Below are positions 42,124 to 53,004 of a stretch of DNA of 64,000 nucleotides, piece by piece. The notes beneath the pieces are model-generated. The model was not told where the DNA came from. It made no database searches and saw nothing but the letters and a program-made list of their open reading frames with translations. A program made the position numbers and the translations under genes. Each line of letters opens with the position of its first letter. The stretch's first letter is position 1. Origin of the DNA: Gallionella sp. (GTDB lineage: Bacteria; Pseudomonadota; Gammaproteobacteria; Burkholderiales; Gallionellaceae); assembly GCA_028699065.1 (NCBI GenBank), contig JAQVVH010000001.1:543860-607859 (forward strand), given 5' to 3'.

Positions 42124-45100
42124 CTACCCGTTCAGGCCGGACAGCATCTTTTCCATACGCTTGACCGACACAATCACCGGCGTCTTGAGTTCCTGCGCAA
42201 ACAGGGAGACGCGCAACTCCTGCAACATCCAGCCGAAATCCGCGATGCGGGAATCCGTTCCCGCCGTCTGGCGCCGCTTGTTCCAGGCCTGCAATAACGG
42301 CTGCAACTGCGACTGGTTTTGCGCATCGCGTGCCGGGTTGGTGCGCAGTTTTTCGATGCGTAGCGTGATCGCTTTCAAATAGCGCGGGAGATGCTGCAGG
42401 CGCTCGAACGGCGTGCGGGACACAAAATTCTTATGCACCAAGCCTTCCAGCTGCGCGCGGATATCCTGCGCCGCCTGCGGATACGCTTTCAACTGTGGCA
42501 ACGTTTTTTGCAGCCCCTGATACTCCGCCAGAATGGCGCTTAGCAGCCGGGCGATCTCCTGCGCAATCAGCAGCAGGCGATTCTTGGCTTCCTTGCCGCG
42601 CGCCAGGAATTCAGTCTCGTTAACCGGCCAAGGATCGTTAAGACAGCAGCGGTCAAACGTTAGCGCGAGAATCTGCTGCTGCAACTCCTGCCAGGTACCG
42701 AACGGCATGAACAACATCCCCAGCCGTTGCGCATCCGGCAAGCTCTTCTCCAGATATTTAACCTGATCTTTCAGCAACAGCATGAACAGGCGGCGCAGCC
42801 CGCCGCGGTGAGCTTCCTGCGCGGCCTCGCGCGTATCGAACGCGCGCAACTCGACCGCATCGCTATCATCAACCAGCGCGTTGAACAGCGTGACCGGCTG
42901 CCCCGCACGGGTCACGCTACGGGTCTCTGAAAACACACCGAAATCCCAGCTTAGATGCCGCGAAATATCACGCTCGGGCGCGCTTTCCGGAGCAATTTCA
43001 GCGGCAATCGTCGCAGACACGCGCGGCGCGAATTCCGCCTGCAGAGAGGCAAACTGGCGCGACATACCCAACTGTCGCCCGTGTTCGTCCATCACCCGAA
43101 AATTCATCAGCAGATGGGGCGGCAATTGCTCCAGCCGGAAAGCGTCCAACGGCACATCCAGCTGTTTCTGCTCGCGAATGTAACGTTGCAAAGCATTCAG
43201 TAGCGGGCCATTCAGGGGCGGCACCTCGCGGCAAAATGCCGCCGCAAATTCCGGCACCGGCACCAGATGACGGCGGAGCCGCTGCGGCAAAGACTTGACC
43301 AGCTGCGTCACTTTTTCTGCCAGCAATCCCGGGACGAGCCACTCGCAACGCGCCGCACTGACTTGATTGATTAATGCCAGCGGCACAGCCAATGTGATGC
43401 CATCGTCATTTTTGCCCGGTAAAAAATGATAGGCGAGGGCGAAACGGATGTTGTCGATTTTCAGTTGCGGTGGAAATTGCTCGGTCGTGATGCCGGCGGC
43501 CTCGTGCCGCATCAGATCGTCTCTTTGCAGGTATAACAGTTGTGGCGTATCGCGCTCGGCCTGTTTGCGCCAGTGCTCGAACGCTGCACCGTTGTGAATA
43601 TCGGCCGGAATACGGCTGTCATAAAATGCAAAGATCAGTTCATCGTCCACCAGCACATCGGGACGGCGGGCCTTGTGTTCCAGCGCCTCGATGTCGCGGA
43701 TCAGCTTCTGGTTGTGTGCAAAGAACGGCGCCCGTGTCTCGTACTCGCCGGCCACCAGCGCCTGACGGATAAACACCGCTCTCGCTTCGGGCGGATTCAT
43801 CGGCCCGTAATGCACGCGTTTCTTCGGGTTGATCACCAGCCCGTGCAATGTCGAACGCTTCCAGGCCGCAACCTGCGCCGCCTTTTTTTCCCAGTGCGGA
43901 TCGAAATAATGCCGCTTGATCAGATGCGCACCAACTTCCTCCAGCCATCCCGGTTCGATACGCGCCACGCAACGGGCGAACAGCCGGTGCGTCTCGGTCA
44001 GTTCGGCGGCCATCACCCACTTCGCCCCCTTCCTGGCCAAGACAGACTGGTTTCCGACCAGAAACTTGATCCCGCGCGCACCCAGATATTCGTAGCCTTC
44101 CACCGCCTTCATGCCGATATTGCCCAGCAGTCCACAAAGCAGGGCTTTGTGAATCTGTTCATAGCCGGCGGGTAATTCGTTCGAACGCAGCCCCATTTCC
44201 GAGACCTGGCCGTGCAACTGCTGGTGCAGCTCGAACCACTCGCGCAAACGCAGCGGCGAAAGAAAATGCTTGCGGCATTCCTCGGCCAGCTGGCGGTTTG
44301 ATTTTTTGTGTTGCACCGCTTCGCGAAACCAGCCCCACAACTTCAGATAGGCCAGAAAATCCGAGCGCTCGTCGGAAAACCGCTTGTGCGCCGTGTCTGC
44401 GGCTTCCTGCCGATCCAGCGGACGTTCGCGCGGATCCTGAACTGATAGCGCGCTGGCGATGATCAGAATCTCGCTCAAACACTGGTATTGCTTGCCGGCC
44501 AGCAGCAGCCGCGCGATTTTGGGATCAAGCGGCAATTTGGACAGCGCTTGTCCCGTTGGGGTCAGCTGCCGCTGTTCGTCCAGCGCGCCCAGTTCCGCGA
44601 GCAACTGGTAACCGTCGGCAATCATGCGCGGCGTGGGGGGCTCGATGAAGGGGAATTCCGCCACATCGCCCAGATCGAGGGCGCTCATTCTCAGGATGAC
44701 AGTGGCCAGCGATACCCGGAAAATTTCGGGATCGGTGAATTCACCGCGCTGCTGAAAATCCGCCTCTTCGTAGAGACGCACGCAGACGCCGCTCATCACC
44801 CGCCCGCAGCGCCCCGCCCGCTGATTGGCCGCCGCCCGTGAGATTTTCTCGATATGCAGCTGCTCGACCTTTTGGCGCAGGCTGTAGCGGTTGACCCGCG
44901 CCAGACCGCAGTCGATCACGTAGCCGATATTCGGCACGGTCAGTGAGGTTTCCGCCACGTTGGTCGCCAGCACCACGCGGCGAACGCCGCTCGCCGGCTT
45001 GAAAACACGATCCTGCTCGGCCGCAGACAAGCGGGAAAACAGCGGCAGAATCTCGATCCCGCGCGGATGGTGTTTCCGCAGCGCTTCGGCTGTCTCGCGA

Positions 45101-45891
45101 ATCTCCCGTTCGCCCGGCAGGAACACCAGTACATCGCCGCGCAATCCGCCCGCCGCCAGTTCATCCAGCGCCGCGCTCACGGCCTGCGGCGTGTCTAGCG
45201 ACGCACCCTCGGCATTTTCATGCGATGGCCGGTAGCGTATTTCAACCGGATAACTCCGTCCCGAAACCTCGATGACCTGCGCGCCAAAATGGCGGGCAAA
45301 GCGGTCAGCATCCAGCGTGGCCGAGGTGATGATGAGTTTGAGGTCGGGACGGCGCGGCAGCAGCTGTTTCAGATAACCCAGCAAAAAATCGATGTTCAGC
45401 GACCGCTCGTGCGCTTCGTCGATGATCAGCGTGTCGTATTGCCTCAGCAGGGGATCGCTGTGAATTTCCGCCAGCAGAATGCCGTCGGTCATGAGTTTAA
45501 TGCTGGTATCCGCCGACACCTTATCGTGGAAGCGCACCTTGTAACCGACCACGCCGCCGAGTTCTGACTTCAACTCGGAAGCAATGCGGTTCGCCACCGA
45601 CCGGGCCGCGACCCGGCGTGGCTGGGTGTGACCGATACAACCGCGCACACCGCGCCCCAGCGCCAAACAAATCTTGGGCAGTTGCGTTGTTTTACCCGAG
45701 CCGGTTTCGCCGCAGACAATCACGACCTGGTGACATGCAATCGTCTCGGCCAGCAAATCGCGCCGAGCCACCACCGGTAAGTCGGCGGGAAATTCAATTT
45801 CTCCCAGCACATCGATTCGATGCTTGCGCTTCAGCGCGGCGGCGGATAAGACTTCGTTTGAATTCATGTCGTCATAAGGAAAGAACCGCAT
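42124..45891 (-). CDS. hrpA: ATP-dependent RNA helicase HrpA
   Basis: A DEAH-box helicase of 1255 residues or slightly less, implicated in ribosome rescue and mRNA processing. Motifs: GETGSGKTTQLPK, TDGILLAEI, DEAHERS, SATLD, then a helicase C domain, HA2, OB fold and the long HrpA-specific C-terminal region (DUF3418). The N-terminus is about 50 residues shorter than E. coli HrpA, lacking its leading helical segment. The start could be ATG 45891 or ATG 45867; neither has a clear ribosome binding site. The 45892-45972 gap shows nothing recognisable. Confidence 0.94.
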   Translation of the reverse strand: MRFFPYDDMNSNEVLSAAALKRKHRIDVLGEIEFPADLPVVARRDLLAETIACHQVVIVCGETGSGKTTQLPKICLALGRGVRGCIGHTQPRRVAARSVANRIASELKSELGGVVGYKVRFHDKVSADTSIKLMTDGILLAEIHSDPLLRQYDTLIIDEAHERSLNIDFLLGYLKQLLPRRPDLKLIITSATLDADRFARHFGAQVIEVSGRSYPVEIRYRPSHENAEGASLDTPQAVSAALDELAAGGLRGDVLVFLPGEREIRETAEALRKHHPRGIEILPLFSRLSAAEQDRVFKPASGVRRVVLATNVAETSLTVPNIGYVIDCGLARVNRYSLRQKVEQLHIEKISRAAANQRAGRCGRVMSGVCVRLYEEADFQQRGEFTDPEIFRVSLATVILRMSALDLGDVAEFPFIEPPTPRMIADGYQLLAELGALDEQRQLTPTGQALSKLPLDPKIARLLLAGKQYQCLSEILIIASALSVQDPRERPLDRQEAADTAHKRFSDERSDFLAYLKLWGWFREAVQHKKSNRQLAEECRKHFLSPLRLREWFELHQQLHGQVSEMGLRSNELPAGYEQIHKALLCGLLGNIGMKAVEGYEYLGARGIKFLVGNQSVLARKGAKWVMAAELTETHRLFARCVARIEPGWLEEVGAHLIKRHYFDPHWEKKAAQVAAWKRSTLHGLVINPKKRVHYGPMNPPEARAVFIRQALVAGEYETRAPFFAHNQKLIRDIEALEHKARRPDVLVDDELIFAFYDSRIPADIHNGAAFEHWRKQAERDTPQLLYLQRDDLMRHEAAGITTEQFPPQLKIDNIRFALAYHFLPGKNDDGITLAVPLALINQVSAARCEWLVPGLLAEKVTQLVKSLPQRLRRHLVPVPEFAAAFCREVPPLNGPLLNALQRYIREQKQLDVPLDAFRLEQLPPHLLMNFRVMDEHGRQLGMSRQFASLQAEFAPRVSATIAAEIAPESAPERDISRHLSWDFGVFSETRSVTRAGQPVTLFNALVDDSDAVELRAFDTREAAQEAHRGGLRRLFMLLLKDQVKYLEKSLPDAQRLGMLFMPFGTWQELQQQILALTFDRCCLNDPWPVNETEFLARGKEAKNRLLLIAQEIARLLSAILAEYQGLQKTLPQLKAYPQAAQDIRAQLEGLVHKNFVSRTPFERLQHLPRYLKAITLRIEKLRTNPARDAQNQSQLQPLLQAWNKRRQTAGTDSRIADFGWMLQELRVSLFAQELKTPVIVSVKRMEKMLSGLNG

Positions 45892-45972
45892 CGCACCGGC
45901 CCAGATTTTGGCGCAAAGCGGCGGCAGGCATTTTCGTAAGAACAGTTGGTACTGAACCGGAGAATCCGTTAC

Positions 45973-46977
45973 TCAGCTAACAACCCGATTTCTCCCGGTG
46001 CGTTTTGCCTCGTACAATCTGTCGTCCGCCCGTTTAATCCAGTCATCGCGTTGCTCGCCCTTTGTGTATTCGGCGACACCAATGCTGGCCGTGGTAATCA
46101 ACCCCGGATAGGAATGCAAATCCTTCAGCAGATTCTCTGCAATCGCGACCGCCCCGCTGCGTCCGGTATCAAACAGAAGCACCAGGAATTCCTCGCCACC
46201 GTTTCTGAAAATCTTGTCGGTACAACGAAACCTTTTTTTCAGCAATTCTGCAAAATTTCGTAGCACCCGGTCGCCGCCATCATGGCCATGCTCATCGTTT
46301 ATCTTCTTGAAATGATCAAGGTCCACGGCCAGGATAGTCATCGGAATTTGGCTGCGATGATTCTGTTGAACCGAGTCATCCAACGACTGACTGAGGGTCA
46401 TCCGGTTCAACAGACCTGTGAGCGCATCCGTGATGGCCGCGCCCTTAAGCTGCTCCTGTTGTTTCTCGATAATGGCAATAAAGGAAGCCACGAAGAGATT
46501 CATGACCACCATTGCGGCAATTATCCGTATGAACACCTGAAAATCCACATCCCCGAAGAATACAAACGCAACTGCACCCATAAATATGGCGTTAGTAACA
46601 ACCGCCTGACGCAGGGCGAGCAAGAGATAAAAAAACGTTATCACCGGATAGAGCCAGAATGCCGCAAGCACTCCGTGAACGTGGAATGCAAATCCAATCC
46701 CTATAAACAAGGTGGGAACCAGGATAAATCGCACCGTTTTCATGGCACTTCTGTCTTTGGCCAGCAGCCACGCTGCATAACCGCAAACCGTCGCGACCCA
46801 AATCGCAACGACCCCCATCGCGGCATGTCCGTTGCGAAAATTGACGAAAGCCCCAAGCAACAACACCACCGCGATTACCGCAGCAGAGATCCTCGTTGTG
46901 TTCGCACGGAAACACTGCCCAGAATCGATCGGGTAATCATTATCTTCCAGCAGGACGGCAGAGAAATCAAACCTCAT
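45973..46977 (-). CDS. Membrane-bound GGDEF diguanylate cyclase
   Basis: A 334-residue protein with about five to six membrane segments (residues about 30-165, MASE-like sensor of unknown ligand) and a C-terminal GGDEF domain (about 180-334). The active-site loop reads GGEEF, a functional variant, and an RxxD product-inhibition site (RCTD) lies five residues before it. It therefore probably makes cyclic di-GMP under feedback inhibition. Start ATG 46977 (MRFDFS) is preferred to a TTG at 47031. Stands alone; no EAL domain. Confidence 0.9.
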   Translation of the reverse strand: MRFDFSAVLLEDNDYPIDSGQCFRANTTRISAAVIAVVLLLGAFVNFRNGHAAMGVVAIWVATVCGYAAWLLAKDRSAMKTVRFILVPTLFIGIGFAFHVHGVLAAFWLYPVITFFYLLLALRQAVVTNAIFMGAVAFVFFGDVDFQVFIRIIAAMVVMNLFVASFIAIIEKQQEQLKGAAITDALTGLLNRMTLSQSLDDSVQQNHRSQIPMTILAVDLDHFKKINDEHGHDGGDRVLRNFAELLKKRFRCTDKIFRNGGEEFLVLLFDTGRSGAVAIAENLLKDLHSYPGLITTASIGVAEYTKGEQRDDWIKRADDRLYEAKRTGRNRVVS

Positions 46978-47052
46978 TCCACATTTCCCAATATTTTCGC
47001 CCAAGAATTCTAACTCATGAGACCGTCTCAAGTAGCGACAACCCTAATTGGT

Positions 47053-47086
47053 GAAAAGAAAAAGCACTTGCGACTGCAAGTGCTTT
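47053..47086 (-). terminator. Terminator after tRNA-Ile2
   Basis: AAAGCACTTGC-GACT-GCAAGTGCTTT is a perfect 11-bp stem; on the minus strand it is followed by TTTTTCTTTTC. It begins 4 bases after the encoded CCA, so it ends the rpoD-tRNA transcript. Confidence 0.93.
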
Positions 47087-47089
47087 TAT

Positions 47090-47166
47090 TGGTGGGCCCA
47101 CCAGGACTTGAACCTGGGACCAAAGGATTATGAGTCCTCTGCTCTAACCAACTGAGCTATAGGCCC
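47090..47166 (-). tRNA. tRNA-Ile2 (CAU anticodon, lysidine-modified)
   Basis: A complete cloverleaf with encoded CCA: acceptor GGGCCTA/TGGGCCC (one G-U pair), D-arm TAGCTCAGTTGGTTAGAGC, anticodon arm GAGGACTCATAATCCTT, T-arm with GGTTCAAGTCC. The CAU anticodon could be elongator Met, but the GGACTCATAATCC stem and TTCAAGT loop match tRNA-Ile2 (compare E. coli ileX), whose C34 becomes lysidine to read AUA. Lies 8 bases downstream of rpoD. Confidence 0.85.
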
Positions 47167-47174
47167 GAAAGCGT

Positions 47175-49103
47175 TTAACCTTCGCTGTCGAGGAAGCTTT
47201 TGAGCCGCTCGGAACGCGACGGATGACGCAGCTTGCGCAGCGCCTTGGCTTCAATCTGGCGGATGCGCTCGCGGGTCACATCGAACTGCTTACCCACTTC
47301 CTCCAGCGTATGGTCGGTATTCATTTCGATCCCAAAACGCATGCGCAGCACCTTGGCTTCACGCTGGGTCAGACTGTCGAGAATTTCCTTGGTGACATCG
47401 CTCAAACTATCGTAGATCGCGGCATCGATCGGTGCCGTGGTGTTCTGATCTTCGATGAAATCACCCAAATGGGAATCATCGTCGTCGCCAACCGGGGTTT
47501 CCATGGAAATCGGCTCTTTGGCGATCTTGAGGATTTTGTGAATCTTGTCCTCCGGCATTTCCATTTTTTCCGCCAGCGTTGCGGCATCGGGCTCCAGACC
47601 GGTTTCCTGCAAAATCTGGCGCGAAATACGGTTCATCTTGTTGATCGTCTCGATCATGTGCACCGGAATACGGATGGTGCGCGCCTGATCGGCGATCGAG
47701 CGGGTGATGGCCTGGCGAATCCACCAGGTGGCGTAGGTCGAAAACTTGTAGCCGCGACGATATTCAAACTTGTCCACGGCTTTCATCAGGCCGATGTTGC
47801 CTTCCTGGATCAAATCGAGGAACTGCAAACCGCGGTTGGTATATTTCTTGGCAATCGAGATCACCAGACGCAAGTTAGCCTCGATCATGTCACGCTTGGC
47901 CCGGCGTGCCTTGGCTTCGCCGTTGGTCATCTGCTTGTTGATTTCCTTGAGATCCTTGATCGGAATCCCGACACGCTGCTGCAGATCATAAAGCTTGCGC
48001 TGCTGTTCCACGACGGCATGCTGAAAATGTGTCAGCGCTTCGACATAGGGCTTGCCTGTCGTGAGCTCGTGCGTAACCCATTCAAAATTGATTTCATTTC
48101 CCGGGAATGTCTTGATGAAATGCTGGCGCGGCATACGACTCTTGCTCACGCACAGATCCTGAATCGCGCGCTCCGAACGACGCACCTCATCCACAAGATT
48201 GCGCATGGTGTCGCACAGAATGTCCACCTGTTTGACGGAAAACCGGAAGCCCATCAACGCTTCGGAAATTTCATCCTGCAGCTTGTCGTATTGCTTGCTG
48301 CGGTAACCGTAACGCTCATAGGCGCGCCCCATCTTGGTAAACAGCGTGGCAATGGCCGTAAAACGCAGCAGCGCATCTTCTCTCATTTGAGCCAGATTGG
48401 CGGCCGCGGCGGCGGCGCTAGCATCCTCGTCATCCGCGTCATCGCTGTCGTCTTCGTCGGCAGCATCATCGCTGGAGGAATCCTCACTGTCAGAACCAAT
48501 CACGGCCTCGTCTTCGCCATCAACAAAGCCGTCGATCAGCTCGTCGATGCGCATTTCTTCGCGTTCAACCTTGGCAGCAAGCGCAAGAATTTCGGCAATC
48601 GTCGCCGGGCAAGCGGAAATGGCCTGAATCATGTGCTTCAGGCCCTCCTCAATACGCTTGGCAATCTCGATTTCCTTTTCGCGCGTCAGCAGCTCCACCG
48701 TGCCCATCTCACGCATATACATACGCACGGGATCGGTGGTGCGGCCAAATTCAGAATCAACGCTGGACAAGGCTGCCTCGGCTTCTTCCGCGGCATCTTC
48801 ATCCGCGACCGCGGGCGCGTTCTCGGTCATGATCAGGGACTCACTATCGGGTGCGACGTCGCACACGCTAATGCCCATATCATTGATCATGCTGACCACG
48901 CCCTCGATCTGCTCGACCTCGAGCATGTCAGGCAAATGGTCGTTGATTTCCGCGTAAGTCAGGTAACCGCGCTCTTTGCCGAGCACGATCAGGGCTTTCA
49001 GCCGGGTGCGGCGCGCCTCGATATCCTGCTGGGGATCGACCGCAGGCTGTTCGAGGACAGCCGTTTTCTTGTCCTGCTTCTTCTTGTCTTTGGATACTGC
49101 CAT
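47175..49103 (-). CDS. rpoD: RNA polymerase primary sigma factor (sigma-70)
   Basis: The 642-residue housekeeping sigma factor. Region 1.1 (about 40-120, [15 protein letters not shown]), region 1.2 ([31 protein letters not shown] begins here), an acidic non-conserved insert rich in Asp/Glu/Ser/Ala (about 205-240), region 2 ([36 protein letters not shown]), region 3 and region 4 with the helix-turn-helix [23 protein letters not shown] 49103 has CGGAG upstream. Member of rpsU-yqeY-dnaG-rpoD. Confidence 0.98.
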   Translation of the reverse strand: MAVSKDKKKQDKKTAVLEQPAVDPQQDIEARRTRLKALIVLGKERGYLTYAEINDHLPDMLEVEQIEGVVSMINDMGISVCDVAPDSESLIMTENAPAVADEDAAEEAEAALSSVDSEFGRTTDPVRMYMREMGTVELLTREKEIEIAKRIEEGLKHMIQAISACPATIAEILALAAKVEREEMRIDELIDGFVDGEDEAVIGSDSEDSSSDDAADEDDSDDADDEDASAAAAAANLAQMREDALLRFTAIATLFTKMGRAYERYGYRSKQYDKLQDEISEALMGFRFSVKQVDILCDTMRNLVDEVRRSERAIQDLCVSKSRMPRQHFIKTFPGNEINFEWVTHELTTGKPYVEALTHFQHAVVEQQRKLYDLQQRVGIPIKDLKEINKQMTNGEAKARRAKRDMIEANLRLVISIAKKYTNRGLQFLDLIQEGNIGLMKAVDKFEYRRGYKFSTYATWWIRQAITRSIADQARTIRIPVHMIETINKMNRISRQILQETGLEPDAATLAEKMEMPEDKIHKILKIAKEPISMETPVGDDDDSHLGDFIEDQNTTAPIDAAIYDSLSDVTKEILDSLTQREAKVLRMRFGIEMNTDHTLEEVGKQFDVTRERIRQIEAKALRKLRHPSRSERLKSFLDSEG

Positions 49104-49199
49104 GGTATGAATTCTCCGGTGCATAATTGCGTGGAAAAGCGGCGGATTATACTCGATTTCCCGTGATTCTCCATGCCGGACAGTTCCCTGTCCGGCAAG

Positions 49200-50924
49200 T
49201 CAGCGTTGCAGCAGCTGTAAATATTGTTCGCGTTCGACGCTGGTCAAGCCGGCCAAACCTGCCTGCATAACCTTCTGTTGCAGCACTTCAAACTGGCGAC
49301 GGCGGCGCGACTCCCCCATGTGGGCAAGCAAGCCCTCGAACTCGGCATTCACATCAAAAGCCTCGCCCCAGTGCAGCATATCCGCCTCAATCTCGGCCAG
49401 CACGCGTTCATGCGGACTCGCCTGAAACATCTGGGTCAGCGCGGCGCCACTCATGGCATAGTCTGTTTCCCGAAGCACCAGCAACAGCGCCTGCAGCAAT
49501 TCGGCATCCGCCCCCTCGCACTGCCAGTCGGCCGGCAACTGCCGGGCCAGTGCGGGCTGTGCAATCAGACACTGCAACAGCAAACGCTGCGACGAAAGAG
49601 CAACCCGACGGGATCGTCCCGGGAGCGGACGCACCGACTTGACCAGCGACTTGATCTCGAACAAGGCCTCCAGTTCTGCCTGGCTGATCCCGGCGAGGGC
49701 GGCAACTTCCTTGCGCAGCAGCAGTGCCGAAGTGGGGGCGCTAATAGCTATTAACAAGGGCTTGGCACGCTGCAACAATTGATTGCGCCCTTCCTGGCTT
49801 TGCAAATTCAGCCCCGTACTGATTTCCTGCAGTAGATAAACCGACAACGACAGCGCTCCGACTATTTGCTGCTCGAAGGCCGCGCGGCCAAATTCCCGAA
49901 TAAAACTGTCCGGATCATGCTCGGCCGGTAAAAACAGGAAGCTGATCCGCTTGCCGTCCTGCAGCAAGGGCAACGCATTTTCCAGCGCGCGCCAAGCAGC
50001 CCGTCGTCCGGCCTTATCGCCGTCGAAACTGAAAATAATGTGCCCGGTCAGACGTAACAGTTTCTGCACGTGGTAAGGCGTGGTTGCCGTACCGAGCGTG
50101 GCCACCGCATAGCCAACCCCCTGCTGGGCGAGCGCGACGACATCCATATAGCCTTCGACCACCAGCACCTGCTGTGCCTCGCGGATAGCTTTTTGCGCCT
50201 GGTACAGACCGTACAGTTCACGCCCCTTTTCAAACAGGGACGTTTCCGGAGAGTTCAGATATTTGGGTTCGCCCTTGTCCAACACCCGGCCGCCGAACCC
50301 GACAATCTGGCCACGCGCATTGGCAATCGGAAACATGATGCGATCGCGAAAACGGTCGTAACGCTTACCCTCTTCGGAGGTGATGACCAGACCGGTTTCC
50401 TGCAACATCGTGTTCTGGTAATCCGGGAATGCCGTCGCCAATCCCTGCCACGCTTCCGGCGCGTACCCCAATCCAAAGCGCGCGGCGATTTCACCGCTGA
50501 GTCCGCGCCCTTTCAGATAATCGATCGCGCGTGGAGATTGTTTGAGCTGCTCGCGGTAGTACCCCGCCGCAGTCTGCATGACTTCGTACAAATCGGTCGC
50601 GACTTTCTGGCGAATTTCGCCGGCCGCCGGCCGTTCGGCCGGCACTTCCAGTCCAACGCCGCGCGCAAGTTCTTCCACGGCATCCACAAAACCCATCCCG
50701 GCATGCTCCATGACAAAACCAATCGCCGTGCCATGCGCGCCGCAACCGAAGCAATGGTAAAACTGCTTGGCTTGGCTGACCGTAAAAGAGGGGGATTTTT
50801 CGTTGTGGAACGGACAACAGGCGACAAAATTCGCGCCCGCTTTTTTGAGCGGCACATAGCGCTCGATGACGTCGACAATATCGAGACGGTTCAGCAAATC
50901 CTGGATGAAACTTTTCGGAATCAA
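49200..50924 (-). CDS. dnaG: DNA primase
   Basis: Makes RNA primers for replication. The roughly 574-residue protein has a CHC2 zinc finger (CPFHNEKSPSF, CFGCG), the TOPRIM core (VVEGYMDVVAL, FSFDGDKAGRRA) and a C-terminal DnaB-binding domain. No ATG is available near the expected N-terminus: the protein should begin at the IPKSFIQDLL segment, and a TTG at 50924 sits eight bases after AAGGG. A second in-frame TTG at 50951 lacks such a site. I therefore call a TTG start. Confidence 0.94.
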   Translation of the reverse strand: MIPKSFIQDLLNRLDIVDVIERYVPLKKAGANFVACCPFHNEKSPSFTVSQAKQFYHCFGCGAHGTAIGFVMEHAGMGFVDAVEELARGVGLEVPAERPAAGEIRQKVATDLYEVMQTAAGYYREQLKQSPRAIDYLKGRGLSGEIAARFGLGYAPEAWQGLATAFPDYQNTMLQETGLVITSEEGKRYDRFRDRIMFPIANARGQIVGFGGRVLDKGEPKYLNSPETSLFEKGRELYGLYQAQKAIREAQQVLVVEGYMDVVALAQQGVGYAVATLGTATTPYHVQKLLRLTGHIIFSFDGDKAGRRAAWRALENALPLLQDGKRISFLFLPAEHDPDSFIREFGRAAFEQQIVGALSLSVYLLQEISTGLNLQSQEGRNQLLQRAKPLLIAISAPTSALLLRKEVAALAGISQAELEALFEIKSLVKSVRPLPGRSRRVALSSQRLLLQCLIAQPALARQLPADWQCEGADAELLQALLLVLRETDYAMSGAALTQMFQASPHERVLAEIEADMLHWGEAFDVNAEFEGLLAHMGESRRRRQFEVLQQKVMQAGLAGLTSVEREQYLQLLQR

Positions 50925-50968
50925 GTCAGCACCCTTCGCTCGTCCGCCCAAACGGACTGGCCGGAAAT

Positions 50969-51418
50969 TTATTTGCCGCTGAGTCGAGCCTTGATCAAAC
51001 CGGAGACTTTACCCATGTCGGCGCGCCCGGCCAACTTGGGTTTAAGCGCGCCCATGACCTTGCCCATATCCTGCGGGCCGGCGGCACCCGTCGCGACGAT
51101 GGCTGCATCAATCGCCGTTGAGATTTCCGCTTCGGTCATTTGCTGCGGCATATAGGTCTGCAATACGCCGATTTCAAATTTCTCGACATCCGCCAATTCC
51201 TGACGCCCGGCGGCTTCATATTGGCCAATGGAGTCGCGCCGCTGTTTCAGCATTTTTTCGATGATCGCGATGACGTCGGCATCCGAAAGCTCAATACGCT
51301 CGTCCACTTCGCGCTGTTTCAGCGCCGCCAGCAAAAGACGAATAGCCCCGAGGCGGGCCATATCCCTGGCACGCATCGCGGCTTTCATATCATCGCTGAT
51401 TTGCTGCTTTAAACTCAT
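50969..51418 (-). CDS. yqeY: GatB/YqeY domain protein
   Basis: A 149-residue protein of the YqeY family, related to the tail domain of the amidotransferase GatB; its role is uncertain, possibly tRNA-linked. Pattern: SLKQQISDDMKAAMRARD at the start, RRDSIGQYEAAGRQELADVE, and MGKVMGALKPKLAGRADM near the end. It lies between rpsU and dnaG, its usual place. Confidence 0.94.
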   Translation of the reverse strand: MSLKQQISDDMKAAMRARDMARLGAIRLLLAALKQREVDERIELSDADVIAIIEKMLKQRRDSIGQYEAAGRQELADVEKFEIGVLQTYMPQQMTEAEISTAIDAAIVATGAAGPQDMGKVMGALKPKLAGRADMGKVSGLIKARLSGK

Positions 51419-51447
51419 CGCACAGCAGCCTGCCTGACGGCAGGCGA

Positions 51448-51660
51448 TTAGTACATGCGCGGAGGCAGGGTCTGGCTACGCAGACGCTTGTAGTGGCGCT
51501 TCACGGCGGCAGCCAGCTTGCGCTTGCGCTCCGAAGTGGGCTTTTCGTAAAACTCGCGGGCACGCAGATCTGTCAGCAGGCCGGTTTTTTCGACGGCGCG
51601 CTTGAAACGACGCATGGCGACTTCAAACGGTTCGTTTTCTTTTACACGTACGGTTGTCAT
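51448..51660 (-). CDS. rpsU: 30S ribosomal protein bS21
   Basis: A 70-residue basic protein ([20 protein letters not shown], ending TLPPRMY) of the small-subunit platform, involved in Shine-Dalgarno pairing. Start ATG 51660; AGGTAG lies upstream on the minus strand. First gene of the macromolecular-synthesis cluster. Confidence 0.97.
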   Translation of the reverse strand: MTTVRVKENEPFEVAMRRFKRAVEKTGLLTDLRAREFYEKPTSERKRKLAAAVKRHYKRLRSQTLPPRMY

Positions 51661-51732
51661 GAATGAACTACCTCTTACCAAAAATTCGAGGGCGCGATTC
51701 TACAGAACTCGCCCGACACACACAACCGGTAT

Positions 51733-52941
51733 TTAATTCACCGTCACCCGGGCAAATCTGCGCTTGCCAACTTGTGCCACCAGCGTACTTCCGGCCGCAA
51801 TTTGCAGACCACGATCGCTGATTTTTTCGCCGTCCAGCTTGACGCCGCCCTGCTCGATCATGCGCAGCGCTTCCGAGGTGCTGGAAACCAGCCCCGCGTG
51901 TTTCAGCAGATTCGCTACAGCGACATGGCCGGATTCGCTGATGACAGTGACTTCCGGCATCTCGTCGGGAATCGCGCCCTGACGGAACCGCGCCTCGAAA
52001 TCCGCCAGCGCCTGCTCTGCGGCCGCCTGAGAATGAAAACGCGCCACGATCTCCTGCGCCAGCAACACCTTGATATCGCGCGGGTTGCGCCCCTGCCGCA
52101 CGGTCTCGCGCCAACCGGAAATCTCGTCCAGACTGCGGAACGAGAGTAATTCCAGATAACGCCACATCAGCTCGTCGGAGATGGACATTAATTTACCAAA
52201 CATATCCTGCGGCGCATCGGTAATCCCGACGTAATTCCCCAGCGATTTGGACATTTTGTTGACCCCGTCCAGACCTTCCAGCAGCGGCATGGTCAGCACA
52301 CACTGGGCCGGCTGGCCGTAATGTTTCTGCAGTTCACGCCCCATTAACAGGTTGAATTTCTGGTCGGTGCCGCCGAGCTCGATGTCCGCGCGCAGCGCGA
52401 CGGAATCATAACCCTGCACCAAGGGATACAAAAACTCATGAATTGCGATCGGCTGTCCGCCGCGGTAGCGCTTGGAAAAATCATCACGCTCCAGCATCCT
52501 CGCCACGGTATGTGTCGCCGCCAAACGGACCAGATCAACCGCGCCAAATTTATCCATCCAGCTGGAATTGAATACAATTTCCGTCTTTTCCGGATCCAGC
52601 ACCTTGAAGACCTGATCGCGGTAACTCTGCGCATTCGCGAGCACCTGCTCCCGCGTGAGTGGCGGACGGGTCGCATTTTTTCCGGTGGGGTCACCGATCA
52701 TGCCGGTAAAGTCACCGATCAGGAACAGCGCGTGATGCCCCAAATCCTGCAACTGGCGCATTTTGTTCAGCAGTACGGTATGGCCCAGATGCAGATCCGG
52801 CGCGGTCGGGTCGAATCCGGCCTTGACGCGCAGCGGCCTGCCGGACTCAAGTTTTTGTTTTAGCTCACTTTCCACCAGAATCTCATCCGCACCACGGCGG
52901 ATCTGGTGCAACACCTCATCCAATTTTGCTTCCCTGACCAT
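51733..52941 (-). CDS. tyrS: Tyrosine-tRNA ligase
   Basis: A 402-residue class I synthetase of the TyrRS-2 type, with the HIGH-like motif HLGHT near residue 52, [18 protein letters not shown] near residue 230, and a C-terminal S4 domain (about 340-402, [20 protein letters not shown]). Start ATG 52941. Divergent from the M23 peptidase gene, with 147 bases between. Confidence 0.96.
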   Translation of the reverse strand: MVREAKLDEVLHQIRRGADEILVESELKQKLESGRPLRVKAGFDPTAPDLHLGHTVLLNKMRQLQDLGHHALFLIGDFTGMIGDPTGKNATRPPLTREQVLANAQSYRDQVFKVLDPEKTEIVFNSSWMDKFGAVDLVRLAATHTVARMLERDDFSKRYRGGQPIAIHEFLYPLVQGYDSVALRADIELGGTDQKFNLLMGRELQKHYGQPAQCVLTMPLLEGLDGVNKMSKSLGNYVGITDAPQDMFGKLMSISDELMWRYLELLSFRSLDEISGWRETVRQGRNPRDIKVLLAQEIVARFHSQAAAEQALADFEARFRQGAIPDEMPEVTVISESGHVAVANLLKHAGLVSSTSEALRMIEQGGVKLDGEKISDRGLQIAAGSTLVAQVGKRRFARVTVN

Positions 52942-53004
52942 GTTCCGATTTTCCTGAAGTCATTACTTGACGCAACATCCGCCTGAAATTCAACATTAGC
53001 GGTT

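Noticed and set aside
47090-47166. CAU tRNA read as elongator tRNA-Met
   Set aside because: Stem and T-loop bases fit tRNA-Ile2 better, although only a model-based search or tilS-substrate test would settle it.
47223-49166. A 647-codon open frame on the plus strand opposite rpoD
   Set aside because: It is exactly antisense to the unmistakable sigma-70 gene, has no family resemblance, and results from GC-rich codon use in rpoD.
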